Assembly: GCA_032629725.1 (NCBI GenBank)
Contig: JAFEVB010000010.1
Span: 496,001 to 560,000 of the forward strand
Length of the DNA: 64,000 bases
Direction of reading: 5' to 3'
Source of the DNA: Gremmenia infestans
Taxonomy: Eukaryota > Ascomycota > Leotiomycetes > Helotiales > Hamatocanthoscyphaceae
Shown here: piece after piece, positions 21,701 through 31,749 of the stretch
Layout of the letters: each line of letters opens with the position of its first letter
How positions within the stretch are numbered: position 1 is the stretch's first letter
Notes under the pieces: generated by a model
Told to the model about the DNA's origin: nothing
Databases searched by the model: none
The model's input: the letters and a program-made list of their open reading frames with translations, nothing else
Translations under genes and position numbers: made by a program

Positions 21701-23324
21701 TGCATCGCATAGCGAAGGCAACAATTCCTCTGAGATCCTAGAAGAGGTCAAAGCTGTTCGAGCAATTGTGGAAAAGTCATCTACTTCAATCGAGGGTACA
21801 GAGGAGAAGGTGACGTCTATGGTATCACAAATCGACATCAACCATACTACCATCACGACAAGTATCACTACGCTAAGTGATGAGCTCAAAGCTGAGATTG
21901 ACGCTACAGGGACTCAGCTCACGGAGTCGATTAGCACTTTGAGTGGAGATGTGAAGGCTGTTGATCTCAGCTCGCTGGGTAGTGCTATTGATAGCTGTAG
22001 TCAGGAAGTCAAGGCCGTAGCTACCTCCATCGAAGTCCTCGAAGGACATGTGAAAGGAACTGGCACTCACTTGTCAGACGGAATACACCTGAACGAAAAA
22101 GGTCTTGGTCAATTGAAGTTGCTCAAGGACCTTTCTCCCGCTCCTGTCAGTGACAGAGGTAAGGTCATGCCTGAAGGCGCGTGGATGAGATCCGGATCGC
22201 CTACGATGTCTCGTCAGGTTGTTGAGGCTCCGGAATCGTTGGCGGAGGAGAAGGAGTATAATTATCTTTCGCCGGTGACTGAGGAGCAAAGCCCTACCAA
22301 GGAGGATACCCCGGTTCACGATGAGGCGACGAAGGAGGAGGATGTTGCCACCTTACCGCCACCAGCCATTGAGGAGCCAATTCCAAGTATTGAACCAGAT
22401 GTCGTCGCTGAGGAATCAACTCCAACTCTCGAATCAGAGTCCGCTGAGGAACCGACTCCGGCTATCGAAACAGAGTCCGCTGAAGAACCGACTCCAACTA
22501 TCGGACCAGAGTCCGTCGCTGAGGAACCAATTCCAACTATCGAACCAGATGTCATTGCTGAGGAATCGACCTCAACTATCGAACCGGAGCCCGTTGCTGA
22601 GGAACCAATTCCAACTATCGAATCAGAGCCTGTCTCTGAGATTACCGAGCCAAAGGAGGAAATTTCGATCCCGGAGACCAAGGAGGAAGATATTATCCCT
22701 GAGACGAAAGAAGCTACTTCTGAGGATGATACAGCGATTTTCAAAAGTAAGGAAGCTGTTGAGGCCGAGGAACCTCTCGCAAAGACGCCTGAGCCTGAAG
22801 ATCGTGCAATCGAATCACCAGAGCACACTGAGCCTGAGCCCGAAAAGGCTCCAAGCGTCATTGAGGAAGAAGCTCCCCCTGAGGATGATACAGCCATTGC
22901 CGAAAGCAAGGAAGCTGTTGAGGCCGAGGAAGCTCCCGCAAAGACGTCTGAGCCTGAAGAGCCTGCAATCGAATCACCAGAGCACACCGAGCCCGAGCCC
23001 GAGCCCGAAAAGGCTCCAAGCGTCATCGAGGAAGAAGCTGAGTCAAGCCCCCCGAAAATGGAGGAATCAGAAATTCCCGCACTTCCAGCCTCACCCAAAG
23101 ATAAAGATCCCGAGGAGCCAGAAGAACCCTTAACTCCATCCGTCGAGGCCAATCCTGCATCCGCGTCAACTAGTGACAACGCATCACCAACGTCGCCTGC
23201 ATTCCCACAAACCTCGGGTGGGAAGAAGGGCAAGAAGGGGAAGAAAGAAAAGAAAGAAAAGAAGCCGAAGGGAAAGAAGGAGAAAGTGCCATTTACTATG
23301 GACGGGGAGGATGTTGAGGAGTAG
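18780..23324 (+). CDS. Large Ala/Glu/Ser-rich coiled-coil repeat protein with Lys-rich tail
   Basis: A single uninterrupted frame of 1,514 residues. I do not recognise a named family. The first about 110 residues are the most globular-looking part (DPQAFRAAIDEAIGSESFQ ... IKPSIKDALDTLQPLVEAVY). Residues about 180-1,120 are degenerate repeats with the core LEALxxQIxxLxxTLxEHKATLxEI followed by SNDSHASHxASLxEIKS, strongly predicted to be helical and coiled coil. A short Ala/Gly-rich stretch (AIGAFALGGAAGAVA, about residue 965) interrupts it. The C-terminal third is an acidic Pro/Glu repeat region (EEPIPTIEPD-like 11-mers), with a 53-residue tandem duplication, and ends in KKGKKGKKEKKEKK and TMDGEDVEE. 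A structural or scaffold role is only an inference. Low-complexity composition explains a long antisense frame on the other strand. Confidence 0.85.
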   Translation: MAPGPRVSSRPPLTTRIRASFEGKHSKSEITSPTNTNGFVTQDPQAFRAAIDEAIGSESFQNAIANNLARIIKPSIKDALDTLQPLVEAVYSHEVLLRKTNRSVEDLLARIDTGGQSINSIAQRPDSPRSSGSPTTSTTPRGRKSSEASNGQDMELFRFSLEKNNKRTVATLAELSNAVAANNKKVTDAVNGIRDIQATLAPTKNGLDSPKSSDHSNPNTAVMQAQLDQLKADIEHIINVMGSDLGQNVKSIHKQVGAHPSLLASHTTKLDAISTDLVALKGQADVAEKIQSVSANLDALKSYIEGNTTKQDELLSDLESQVGDVLTVVEGHTGILTELKDVSPTILEAVQSSNDSHTFHAMALGELKERSLAPESGSAQASGGDSSSAEALEALKADIAALKENIESGLSSHNENLTGIDSKVDNVLTAVEGHKAADQSAEILAAVQNSNDSHASHSEALEGIRSLNDTAPAAPTYDTNFAALEAQIFALQTTLHSHTGALDEIKAVNPISSAELVPESESNNFSDLEAQIGAITNLLNEIKDDVSAEILTALHDIGQTQASHSTSLAEIREADVSDEILTSLHDAHTAQAASLDELKTARSTEPTAEAGKLEALETQIGALVSTLDEHKATLAEIRDATNASNDSHASHIASLAEIKSRPVEITPAAVSNLEALDSQIAALSTTLEEHKATLSAIHEATNASNTSHAAHAASLDEIKSRSVDATPVPETDDAGPKIGTIIATLEEQNATLAAIKDTTAASHELHGSHATALSEIKDATAASSDFHTSHAATLAEIKEATSGLSDFHASHTASLGEIKDLTAASNESHAAHAVMLTELIPSGDAVSHSAPASPDLAALEAHFTNLMSTLEAQNGTLAEIKDATGKPEVLTAVKESHELLSTHTPLLESIQKGISQEDILSHISELKSAIEESKTGIDAHGELVKDLQTETKTSQSEVAQAIGAFALGGAAGAVASHSEGNNSSEILEEVKAVRAIVEKSSTSIEGTEEKVTSMVSQIDINHTTITTSITTLSDELKAEIDATGTQLTESISTLSGDVKAVDLSSLGSAIDSCSQEVKAVATSIEVLEGHVKGTGTHLSDGIHLNEKGLGQLKLLKDLSPAPVSDRGKVMPEGAWMRSGSPTMSRQVVEAPESLAEEKEYNYLSPVTEEQSPTKEDTPVHDEATKEEDVATLPPPAIEEPIPSIEPDVVAEESTPTLESESAEEPTPAIETESAEEPTPTIGPESVAEEPIPTIEPDVIAEESTSTIEPEPVAEEPIPTIESEPVSEITEPKEEISIPETKEEDIIPETKEATSEDDTAIFKSKEAVEAEEPLAKTPEPEDRAIESPEHTEPEPEKAPSVIEEEAPPEDDTAIAESKEAVEAEEAPAKTSEPEEPAIESPEHTEPEPEPEKAPSVIEEEAESSPPKMEESEIPALPASPKDKDPEEPEEPLTPSVEANPASASTSDNASPTSPAFPQTSGGKKGKKGKKEKKEKKPKGKKEKVPFTMDGEDVEE
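22722..23040 (+). repeat. Tandem duplication of 159 nt inside the repeat protein
   Basis: Copy 1 (22722-22880) and copy 2 (22881 to about 23040) both encode EDDTAI..SKEAVEAEE ... PEHTEPEPEKAPSVIEEE. Copy 2 has an extra six nucleotides (one more Pro-Glu pair). The high nucleotide identity suggests recent duplication. Confidence 0.85.
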
Positions 23325-23682
23325 ATTGGCACCAAGATGGCACTGATTTTTATTTAAGACTTCTTGGGAGATTGAACTCGGGTCTGTTTCCTTTTGATTA
23401 GTCGTATACCTATTTCTTTTATGCTTGGGAAATAAGCCTTTTGAGACGGAAGGATGGGTTTGACGGGGAAATTGTCCAGATATGCTAGGTCGTATATGAG
23501 TGGACCGACGTGTTTATATTTTGTTCATTTTGTATCTAGGTAGCTGGGAGTATATACCATTTGAACAAATCAACCGTCCTCCAATTCCGAGAGCAATAAA
23601 CCGAGCCTTTTGCAATTTCAAGTCATCTATAATGACCAACAGGATTCCATAATACAGTCTCCCCTTTCCAAACAAACCCCTT
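23325..23682. other. Intergenic between convergent genes
   Basis: 3' flanks of the repeat protein (+) and the DUF3712-like gene (-). Nothing else is seen. Confidence 0.6.
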
Positions 23683-24673
23683 TCACGTCGCGTTGCCACC
23701 CGCCTTGCACAGCGCTCTGAACTCCTCGGTAACGGTCGTCGCAGTATTTGAATGCACCATGGTGAGATTATTCCAATTACTACAAGTTCCCCGCATCAGT
23801 CAATATCAATAGAAAGAAACAAGCAATAGACTTACTCTTCCTCAACCCCCACCCCCAGCACCCGAACCTCCCCCTCTCCAACCTCCACCCCTGTAACCTC
23901 CCCCTGCATAACAAACCTCGTTTCCCCTCGCCCCAGATACACTTTCCCCCTCTGCACTGCTATTTTCTCACCCTTCGCATTCCGGAGTTCTTGCTTCAGG
24001 GTCCCGAGGTCGATTTCTAGGGGTGAGGGGTTTTGCACTTGCATTGTGTTTGTGAATGTGCCTGCTGGGGAAATGGTGGTGGAAAGCATGGTTGTGAGGG
24101 GACCGGACATGCCGGTCAGGAGAACGTCTTTCGCGTATGTTATTTTGGAAGAGAGGAATAGTGCTTTGATGGTCGAGGACCCGTTTGTGAGATGAAGGGT
24201 TAGTGAGGAGTCGGTCATAACTAGATGAATGATACTGTATTAGCTTGGAATACTTTAACGTGCATCTCATCGAGATGAGGGACCTGAACATAAATATACA
24301 TTAAGTTTTCATTGGGGATGTGATGTGATATGATATGATATGATACGATATAGTAATTAAACAAATTATACATACTAGATTTATTAAAAGCCACAAAAGC
24401 ATCCATATCCACAATCTCAATTCTCTGCTCAGCAACCGTGATTGTTGTCCCTGCCGAGCTGGTTTTTATCTCGGGGAGGTTTAGGGTACCGAAACATCCA
24501 GCGTTTCCGCTCATGGAGAGGGTCATGGGGGTCATGGTTGCGCTGATTGGACCTGTGTTGGCTACTTTGCATATCAGCGACATGAGGAAGGAAGTTTTGG
24601 TTGCGTCTGTGATTTTGATTGATGTTATGTCTAGGGTTGAGTTGTTGACGATGGCTTGGGTGATTGCGTTCAT
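23683..24673 (-). CDS. DUF3712-like fungal protein
   Basis: Exons 24673-24376, 24220-23836 and 23779-23683 give 259 residues. The first begins MNAITQAIVNNSTLDITSI. The second carries SLTLHLTNGSSTIKALFLSS, a VQNPSPLEIDLGTLKQE motif and YLGRGETRFVMQGEV. The short last exon, DWNNLTMVHSNTATTVTEEF then RALCKAGGNAT, would be missed if the second intron (GTAAGT at 23835) were ignored, because the frame stops at 23832. The pattern of short beta-strand-like segments with NxxxLxI motifs resembles the ascomycete DUF3712 family of lipid-binding or vacuolar LEA2-like domains. No signal peptide or membrane segment is obvious in this copy. Function is unknown. It is divergent from the hydroxylase at 25455. 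Confidence 0.75.
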
Positions 24674-25454
24674 TTTGCGGGTTTAAATGGGTGGGTTGAA
24701 GTTCGTTGTATGTAAAGTATGTATTGAAAACGGCTTTTGAGACTTATTTGTGAGTAGGTAGTTATACCTGCCACGCGATTATGTCCTCTTTGCTTATTCT
24801 GTGGTGTACTGTACCAAGGAAGGTGTGTTATACACGTGCCTAGCTGTCCATGTAATACCCCGGTAATGCTGAAAATGTGGCAGTGGCACAGAAATTACAC
24901 CAAGGTTGTTACCGAGTATATCTATCCTTCGAAAACGATTACCTAGAACTACCTAGACGAGATGTAGAAAAGGGGGGCCATCCTATCCGTCAAAATGCGG
25001 GGCAGCGTAACCCCCCGCCTCGGCAAAGACCCACTCCACGCCGAACCCGTTGGAAAAGGCTTGGGCGAGATATCTTAAATCTAATATTGGTTTCCCAAAG
25101 GAGTAGAAATGGTTGCCGCGTTGCGTATGTCTGCACATATTTGGATTGCAATTGCGTATATCTTCAAAGCTGCAAAAGCTGCTGCCTTAACATGGGTGGA
25201 ATGACGTTCCTTAATCCAATCACTTGCTAATCGCTTTTAGCTTGATTACGTTGACAATCTTTGCCAATGTGAGAGTTGTACAAGTAGTGCGGGGGTGGAT
25301 GCCGAGGAAAGATTACTGGTATTTCCATGTGTTAAAAAATTAAAAGTTCAATGGAACGGAAGTGTTTTACATATATGATTCATAATGTACTTTATATTTC
25401 ACACCCACTGTCTATAAAACCCATTTTTCTTGATCCCAGTATAAAATAGCCATC
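24674..25454. other. Divergent promoter between DUF3712-like and hydroxylase genes
   Basis: No supportable gene. AT-rich segments and two TATA-like sites (25413 and about 25440) lie near the hydroxylase start. Confidence 0.5.
25413..25418 (+). promoter_or_regulatory. Putative TATA box of the hydroxylase gene
   Basis: TATAAA lies 42 nt before the ATG at 25455, and a second TATAAAA lies closer to the ATG. If the first is used the leader would be very short. Confidence 0.4.
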
Positions 25455-26501
25455 ATGCAAGCAACCCGTAACTCCAAAGACTCTATGTCATCCACCTGGC
25501 GCGAAGGCTCCAAAAGCGAATGGACATTCCATCACTGGACGTACGAAGTCCTCGGAATCCACCCTACCACCATCGGCCAACCCATCCCAGTGCACAGCAA
25601 AGACGACAAGATCCCATTTGTTCCCAATTGGAGCCACCAGCGCTGGGTCCTCGTCCACGCCTTCATCCCACTCGCCGTGCAACAGATCTATATCTACTAC
25701 ACAGGCCACAATTTCTCACCGGTAGCGGCGTTTTTCTTCTACAATTTCGCCCTAAAAGCTATCGCCATAAAAGAACTCCGCCTACTGCGTCGTCTGGGTC
25801 ACATCCACGGGTTCCTAGACGGCGACGTTCATCCCCGCGACCAAGTCCCCGACCATAGCGTCCTGAAAATCCTGCGCTCCCTATCCAGCACGGCCGCCAT
25901 CCGGCCGCTCTTCACCATCGTCCTCAGCTACCATACCGCTCTCGGCCCGTCATCGATAAACTGGCTCTTCCTGCCTTTAGAGATAGGACTGTACCAAATC
26001 GTGCTCGATTTCTGGTTTTACTGGTACCATAGACTTATGCACGAGGTAGAGGGATTGTGGAAATACCACCGCACGCACCATCTAACCAAACACCCAAACT
26101 CCCTGCTCACGCTGTACGCAGACCATGAGCAAGAGTTCTTCGACATAGCCGGAATCCCACTGCTCGCGTACTTCAGCATGCGGGCTCTCGGCATGCCGAT
26201 GGGGTTCTACGAGTGGTGGGTATGTCAACAATACGTGGTATACACGGAACTGGCCGGACATAGTGGACTACGCTTGTATTCGACGCCGCCGAGTCCGCTG
26301 CACTGGCTGCTGAGGATGTGGGGGCTGGATTTGGTGATTGAGGACCATGATTTGCATCATAGAAGGGGCTGGAAGAAGAGCGGGAATTATGGGAAGCAGA
26401 CTAGGGTTTGGGATATGCTGTTTGGGACGGCTGGGGAGAGGATTGAGAGTACGGAGGATAAGATTGATTATGGGAGTACGGTTACTATGCCGATGTGGTG
26501 A
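25455..26501 (+). CDS. Fatty acid hydroxylase / sterol desaturase family membrane enzyme
   Basis: Intronless, 348 residues. The three histidine clusters of the di-iron membrane hydroxylase family are visible: HRLMH at 192-196, HRTHH at 205-209 and HDLHH at 298-302. Hydrophobic segments flank them (ILVHAFIPLAV-like near 65, FFFYNFALKAIAIK near 95, INWLFLPLEIGLYQIVLDFWF near 170-190, IPLLAYFSM near 230). Family members oxidise sterols, sphingoid bases or alkyl chains at the endoplasmic reticulum with O2 and cytochrome b5. The substrate cannot be deduced. The sequence is not a typical ERG3 or ERG25, so it may act in a lineage-specific or secondary pathway. Start: the ATG at 25455 is followed by a second in-frame Met at codon 11. 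Confidence 0.85.
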   Translation: MQATRNSKDSMSSTWREGSKSEWTFHHWTYEVLGIHPTTIGQPIPVHSKDDKIPFVPNWSHQRWVLVHAFIPLAVQQIYIYYTGHNFSPVAAFFFYNFALKAIAIKELRLLRRLGHIHGFLDGDVHPRDQVPDHSVLKILRSLSSTAAIRPLFTIVLSYHTALGPSSINWLFLPLEIGLYQIVLDFWFYWYHRLMHEVEGLWKYHRTHHLTKHPNSLLTLYADHEQEFFDIAGIPLLAYFSMRALGMPMGFYEWWVCQQYVVYTELAGHSGLRLYSTPPSPLHWLLRMWGLDLVIEDHDLHHRRGWKKSGNYGKQTRVWDMLFGTAGERIESTEDKIDYGSTVTMPMW

Positions 26502-27078
26502 TTGGGAATTGCGTTTGCGCTCTGAGTTGGGAAGGGTGAAAGAGGGCGAAAAGGATTCTGCCTTGTGTAAGGTTCAGATTAATTCAACTCAGCGTCGAGT
26601 ACTGTTCTGAGCGGCACGTGAGAGCACCCTCGTTGCTCTGAGAGTTACGGCTGGTAGTGGCAGCCTATTCTCCTAGCTGTTTTGAAAAACAAAAGAAAAC
26701 GCTTAAAAATACATGACCTACTGTTCTCGCAATTCTTGCGACGACCGCCTTGCGCAGATTTGTCGATCGCGTCCGTCTGGAGGGACAACGATAGGGGCAC
26801 TCGCCTATGGAGAATAGGTGGTTAATGAGGCTAGGCAAGTGAAATGCTAAGGGCGACTTGATCTGGTGAGGATTTGTAACGCAAACAGAGATTCGGCCGG
26901 GCTATCAAGTCAAAAAAACAATGGTATCGTTTGTAGGTAGCTTACGCTTTGAAACAAGGTCCAAAGAAAACTCTATCTCGTCTAGTAACGCCCTTCAACC
27001 AAGTCTATGCCTACTTCCCGTAAATCAATTTCTAAATCGTTGAAAACCCGCATGCCATTTCATAAGGAGCGAAAGTAA
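26502..27078. other. Intergenic between convergent genes
   Basis: 3' flanks of the hydroxylase (+) and the MFS transporter (-). No gene or element is recognised. Confidence 0.6.
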
Positions 27079-28879
27079 TCATTCTTCCCGCTCCTCCAAC
27101 TCTCTCAACTTCTCCTCTTGTATGCGGGCAATGTGGGTATACCTAATACTCCACAAGCTTATAGCAAGTCCAAGCACACACGCTGCCACAGTAACAAGAT
27201 ATGCACTGCGATAACACGCCAATCCTTCAGTACACACGCGCTCCCCATCTTTGTTAACGATGCTGTGATGATCGTATACCATACCGTAAAACAAATTAAA
27301 AACATTCCCGCTTATGACGGGACTTAGCGTCATGCATCCCCAATTTGTGGACATTCCATGTATGCCAAAGGCTTCAGCGATGAGGGATGGGAAGCAGCCA
27401 AAGAGGAAGCCGTATGCCAACCCAGTGAAAGATGAGACGATGACTAGTTGGTGAGGGTTTGTGATGTTAAGGGCCGCGAATTGAGCGATAAGGAAGACGA
27501 CGGCAGCGAGGGTTAGGCACCATAGTCGAGAAGCGCGGAGGACTTTGTGAAGGAAGTCGGACCCAACGCCTATAAGTGGTCAGCTTGAAGTGTAAAAAGA
27601 AGCGGGGGCTTCGTACCACTGAGAAGACGTCCGATAAAACTACAGACAGAGAGAATGGAGACGTGCATCGCCTGACGCTTCTGAACAAAGTCGTCGGTCA
27701 CAGAATCATCGTAGTGGCGCCATAGAGCGTTGGCATCGTTACCAATATTACTATCACAAGTTAACGAGATATCATGAATAGATAGACATAACTTACTTTA
27801 TAGTCATCAGGCCAATTCCTGTGAGTATTCCCATCAACGAGAATAATTGCCAGAACTCGAGCATGGAAAGCATTTTGAGACCCCGAATATCTACACGATG
27901 GGCATGATCCTTAATAAAAATTTCTTCAGAAAGCACACCATCACCACGGACTGAGGAGGATTTGGACATCAAGGAGGAAGTCTCGTCTGTTTCGGATGTG
28001 GGGTTCAAGTCCTCGTCAGGCGCTTCGACTTCTACGTGATGTTGATTTAGGGCGTCTCCTTGGTCGAGGTGCTCTACTACAAATCTGGACATACCTGGTT
28101 CTGGCTCTAATGCGTGCTCTCGTCGGTGCTTGCTATCCTCCGACTTTGTCTTGTGTAATCGATTGCCTGACGAAACGGCGCTGTAATGAGAGTGTGGTAG
28201 TACCCGGAGGAAGAAAAAAGAGACAAATACCAGCCCAAAGGTTCCACATGCCAATAGAAATAGGAAGTCTCCAGTACTTCCTGGCATTACAAACTGCTTG
28301 AACATCGAGAAGAAGAAGGCGCTTAAACCGAATGCCGCCAGGGGAAACCCTGTAGCCGTCCCTCGATGGTGAGGCCAATTCAACGCAGATGTCTTGACTG
28401 CAGCAGCAAAAGCTGCGCAACCGCCCAGACCGGTAAAGTATGAGAACATGCACAGTATTGGTACTGGCATAGATCCGAATCCTCTATCGTATGCTTGGTG
28501 TAGGGGAAAGTAGCCCGCGGCGAGTAGAACGGCGCCCACCATAGTAGCAATTCGTGGTCCTTTTGCGTCGACCAACATGCCAATAGGTATTCCCAGCGAA
28601 TACATGCCCAAGTTGGCAGACAATCCCTATCTATGTCAGTGAATGATCAATAACTGGGGTGGGGGGATATGCTCTTACAATCATGTTCTGCTGGGTCGAC
28701 GAGAGCTTGAGCTTCTCGGCGAATTGAGGACCCCATGCCGAATACACATACTGATATTGTCAGAACTAGCTGCTACAAGTCAAAGTGAGCGAACATACAT
28801 TGGTTCCGCAGGCCAACGAGATACAGGTGGCTGCAATACTCGAGACAATCCTCGCGGTGAGGTGCGACTTGTCCGACAT
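27079..28879 (-). CDS. MFS transporter (nodulin-like / Fmp42-type)
   Basis: Five exons on the minus strand: 28879-28799, 28750-28679, 28626-27797, 27750-27617 and 27569-27079, 535 residues. Transmembrane segments alternate with short loops: the first near ARIVSSIAATCISLACG, then GLSANLGMYSLGIPIGMLVD with the MFS motif-A region (DAKGPR), and a second six-helix block starting at MLEFWQLFSLMGILTGIGLM. A hydrophilic loop of about 110 residues rich in Glu/Ser/Asp lies between the halves. The INNIGNDANALWRHYDD segment and GVGSDFLHKVLRASRLW are typical of the nodulin-like branch that includes yeast Fmp42. The substrate is unknown. It may sit in the vacuolar or mitochondrial membrane, judged only by relatives. 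It is divergent from the SERINC gene. Confidence 0.85.
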
Positions 28880-29362
28880 GATGATAGCTGGAAGGGAAGG
28901 GTGGGATTGGGATGTAGTCGAGGTGTCCGTTTCACTTCTTGATCATTGCGGATGGAATGGATGTGGAGCTGGATTCCTCAAAAGTGAAAAGCCATCGCCA
29001 CTCGGCTTGGGAGATTCTGATGGTGCACAGGAGGGAGCTGAAGATGAAGAAGGTTGGTTGAACGATGTGGGTGGATCAAGAAGGAGTGAGTGGAGGTGAC
29101 AATCTGACCATGCGTCGCCATACTCCATAATATACAGAGGATCCTACAGTAGCATTCCGTTATCTGCTTATCGGGTAAGTAAGGGTAATGGTAGTAGGGA
29201 TGATCGCGGAGAATCGGCATTTACCATTTACGGCCTAGCGTAAACCTCAGTAAGTACGCAGCCGCATCGCCTCCACCATCAACAGCAAACTAACTGCTGA
29301 ACACCACCTTACCTTGCTCCGAAGCATTCATTGCGCATCTCTATCAGACAATATCCGACATT
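28880..29362. other. Divergent promoter between MFS and SERINC genes
   Basis: 483 bp shared upstream region. No gene is supported. Confidence 0.55.
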
Positions 29363-30904
29363 ATGGGTGCTCTACTATCAATCCCATTGTTAGCCATACC
29401 CAGCGTAGGCACAGTAAGTCCCCTTCACAACTTAGCTGTCACTAGCCACTGACATTCCCCCCAGCTCTTGACATTCGCAGCAAGCTGTTGCGGTGCAGCT
29501 ACTTGCTCAGCAGTATGTAGTGCTTGTGGTAAATGTGGGAATAGGTCAGTAGTTATACAGGCACATACATATATCTTACCCTCATACTGACTACTGCATA
29601 GCGTTGCCACTCGTATCGCATATGCCCTCATCCTCCTCGTCAACTCGATACTATCATGGATTATGCTCACGCCATGGGCCATCAAGAAATTACAGCATTT
29701 GACCCTGGATTATATGGAGATCAAGTGTCCTGATGGGGACTGCTATGGATGGGTCGCAATACACCGCATCAATTTTGCGCTCGGCGTCTTCCACATGATA
29801 ATGGCTGTCCTACTGTTAGGAGTCAATTCTTCCAAGAACCCTCGAGCTGCTATACAGAATGGATTCTGGGGCCCTAAAATCATCGCCTGGTTGGCTTTAA
29901 TCGTCGTCTCGTTCCTGATACCCGAAGCGTTTTTCATGGTCTGGGGGAACTATATCGCTCTTATTGGGGCTACACTCTTTTTACTACTCGGCCTGATCCT
30001 CCTTGTCGACCTGGCGCATACATGGGCGGAGTACTGTCTTGAGCAGATTGATGCGACCGATTCTCGGGCCTGGAGGGGAATCTTGATTGGATCAACGCTG
30101 GGAATGTATGCTGCTTCGTTGGCTATGACAATCGTTCAGTACTACTTCTTCGCCGGCCACGACTGCTCTATGAACCAAGCTGCTATCTCAATCAACTTGA
30201 TACTCCTCATTATTGTCTCGGCGGTCTCCGTTCATCCTGCTATCCAGGAGTACAACCCAAAAGCTGGCCTTGCACAATCCGCAATGGTCGCAGTCTACTG
30301 CACCTATCTGACCATGTCCGCTGTGTCTATGGAGCCAGATGATAAGAACTGCAACCCTCTCATTCGTGCGCAGGGTACAAGAACCACCTCGATTATCATA
30401 GGTGCTATTGTCACTATGTTCACAGTGGCCTATACCACGACCAGAGCTGCTACGCAAGGAGTTGCTCTTGGGGGCAAGGGCAAGAGCATCAGATTGCCAG
30501 AAGACGATGAGCACGACTTGGTCACCCAACAGCCAGACAGCCGCCGTGAAATGCGCGCGGCCGCTCTCCGCCAAGCTGTTGAGGAAGGAAGTCTTCCAGC
30601 AGATGCCCTTTTGGACGACGACGATGATGAAAGCGACAGCGGTAACACCGCGAAAGACGACGAGAGAAGTTCGACACAGTACAGTTACGCACTTTTCCAT
30701 ATAATCTTCTTCTTGGCGACTACCTGGGTCGCCACACTCCTTACCATGAACATTGAGGAATCGACAAAGGACGGAAACGACTTTGCACCGGTTGGAAGGA
30801 CATACTGGGCCAGTTGGGTCAAGATTGTTAGCGCTTGGGTTTGCTACGGTATCTACACCTGGACCCTTGTGGCACCTATTGTGCTTCCCGACAGATTCGA
30901 ATAA
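29363..30904 (+). CDS. TMS1: SERINC / TMS1 family membrane protein
   Basis: Exons 29363-29413, 29465-29544 and 29602-30904 give 477 residues, close to other fungal Tms1 proteins. The N-terminal hydrophobic segment (ALLSIPLLAIPSVG) is followed by the Cys-rich stretch AASCCGAATCSAVCSACGKC typical of serine incorporators. About ten further membrane segments follow, with an acidic, Asp-rich cytosolic loop (LLDDDDDESD) near residue 395 before the last pair. The C-terminus (ASWVKIVSAWVCYGIYTWTL ... LPDRFE) is highly conserved in the family. SERINC proteins sit in vacuolar or plasma membranes and are linked to lipid scrambling and serine-derived lipids; the exact fungal role is not settled. The first two exons are small and lie upstream of the large ORF. 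Confidence 0.93.
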
Positions 30905-31749
30905 GCGGATTAGGAAGACGTTTTCTATTGATTAGTGTACTTTAATTGTTACTTGATTTGTTCAGGCATGGAGTTATGATGGGCTTTCTGGGCCGAGTTG
31001 CATTGCATATGGATATGAATAAGACATGGTCCCAATATCTCCTGTTGCAAACTTTGCAGGTGACTGATCCAAATGCGCCTATCTTCCAGTCTCAACGCCT
31101 ATCTCCACAAACTAAATACAGCGCGCCACTAAGTATATATCTCAGCTGTGCTTTCTTTATGTTACTGTAGTAGAAATTGAGATGGTGTATAGTAAAAGTG
31201 GTGAGATCCCATATTACCTACGTATGCATGCTTGTAGGTAGAGCATATCATGTGTTGGTTACATGATAAACCGAGTGGCACGGGGTAACGGAGTACGAAG
31301 CTTATTTCACCCACATTTACAGGGATGCTGCAGGGAAGGCACGAAGCTTGACGATGGCCCGCGTGGGTGGTTACGCAGAAGCTTCCAACCAGCTTTTTGT
31401 GGCTTGTACATGTAACATCACTCGCGCGCTCCGCAATCTTCTCTTCTGTCTGCACTCTCATTCCTACTTTTGTACATATATATATGGTCCATATTTTCCG
31501 ATTTAGTAATATATGTTTTCGTCTTTCATCCGATGTGAATAAAGCGTCCAGCGGGGTTTTTCCGGAGCAGCTACCAGGAGACTGAATCGAGTATCTACAA
31601 AACAAATTCAATAATTACACTGCAGAACCCACTTCCTTCGACCCAGTAGAATACCTAGGCATTGGACCGGGTGTTCTGGCCAGGTTCATGATGCATAGAT
31701 TCGCAGTCTGGAATCGACAAAGCCAGGGCGCTCAAGGACAATAACCACA
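30905..31749. other. Intergenic between SERINC and K+ channel genes
   Basis: Terminator side of SERINC and promoter of the channel gene, both on the plus strand. No gene is recognised. Confidence 0.55.

Noticed and set aside
22316..23335. 339-codon open frame antisense to the repeat protein
   Set aside because: It mirrors the Pro/Glu repeat region of the sense gene and consists of Ser/Gly low complexity. It is a composition artefact.
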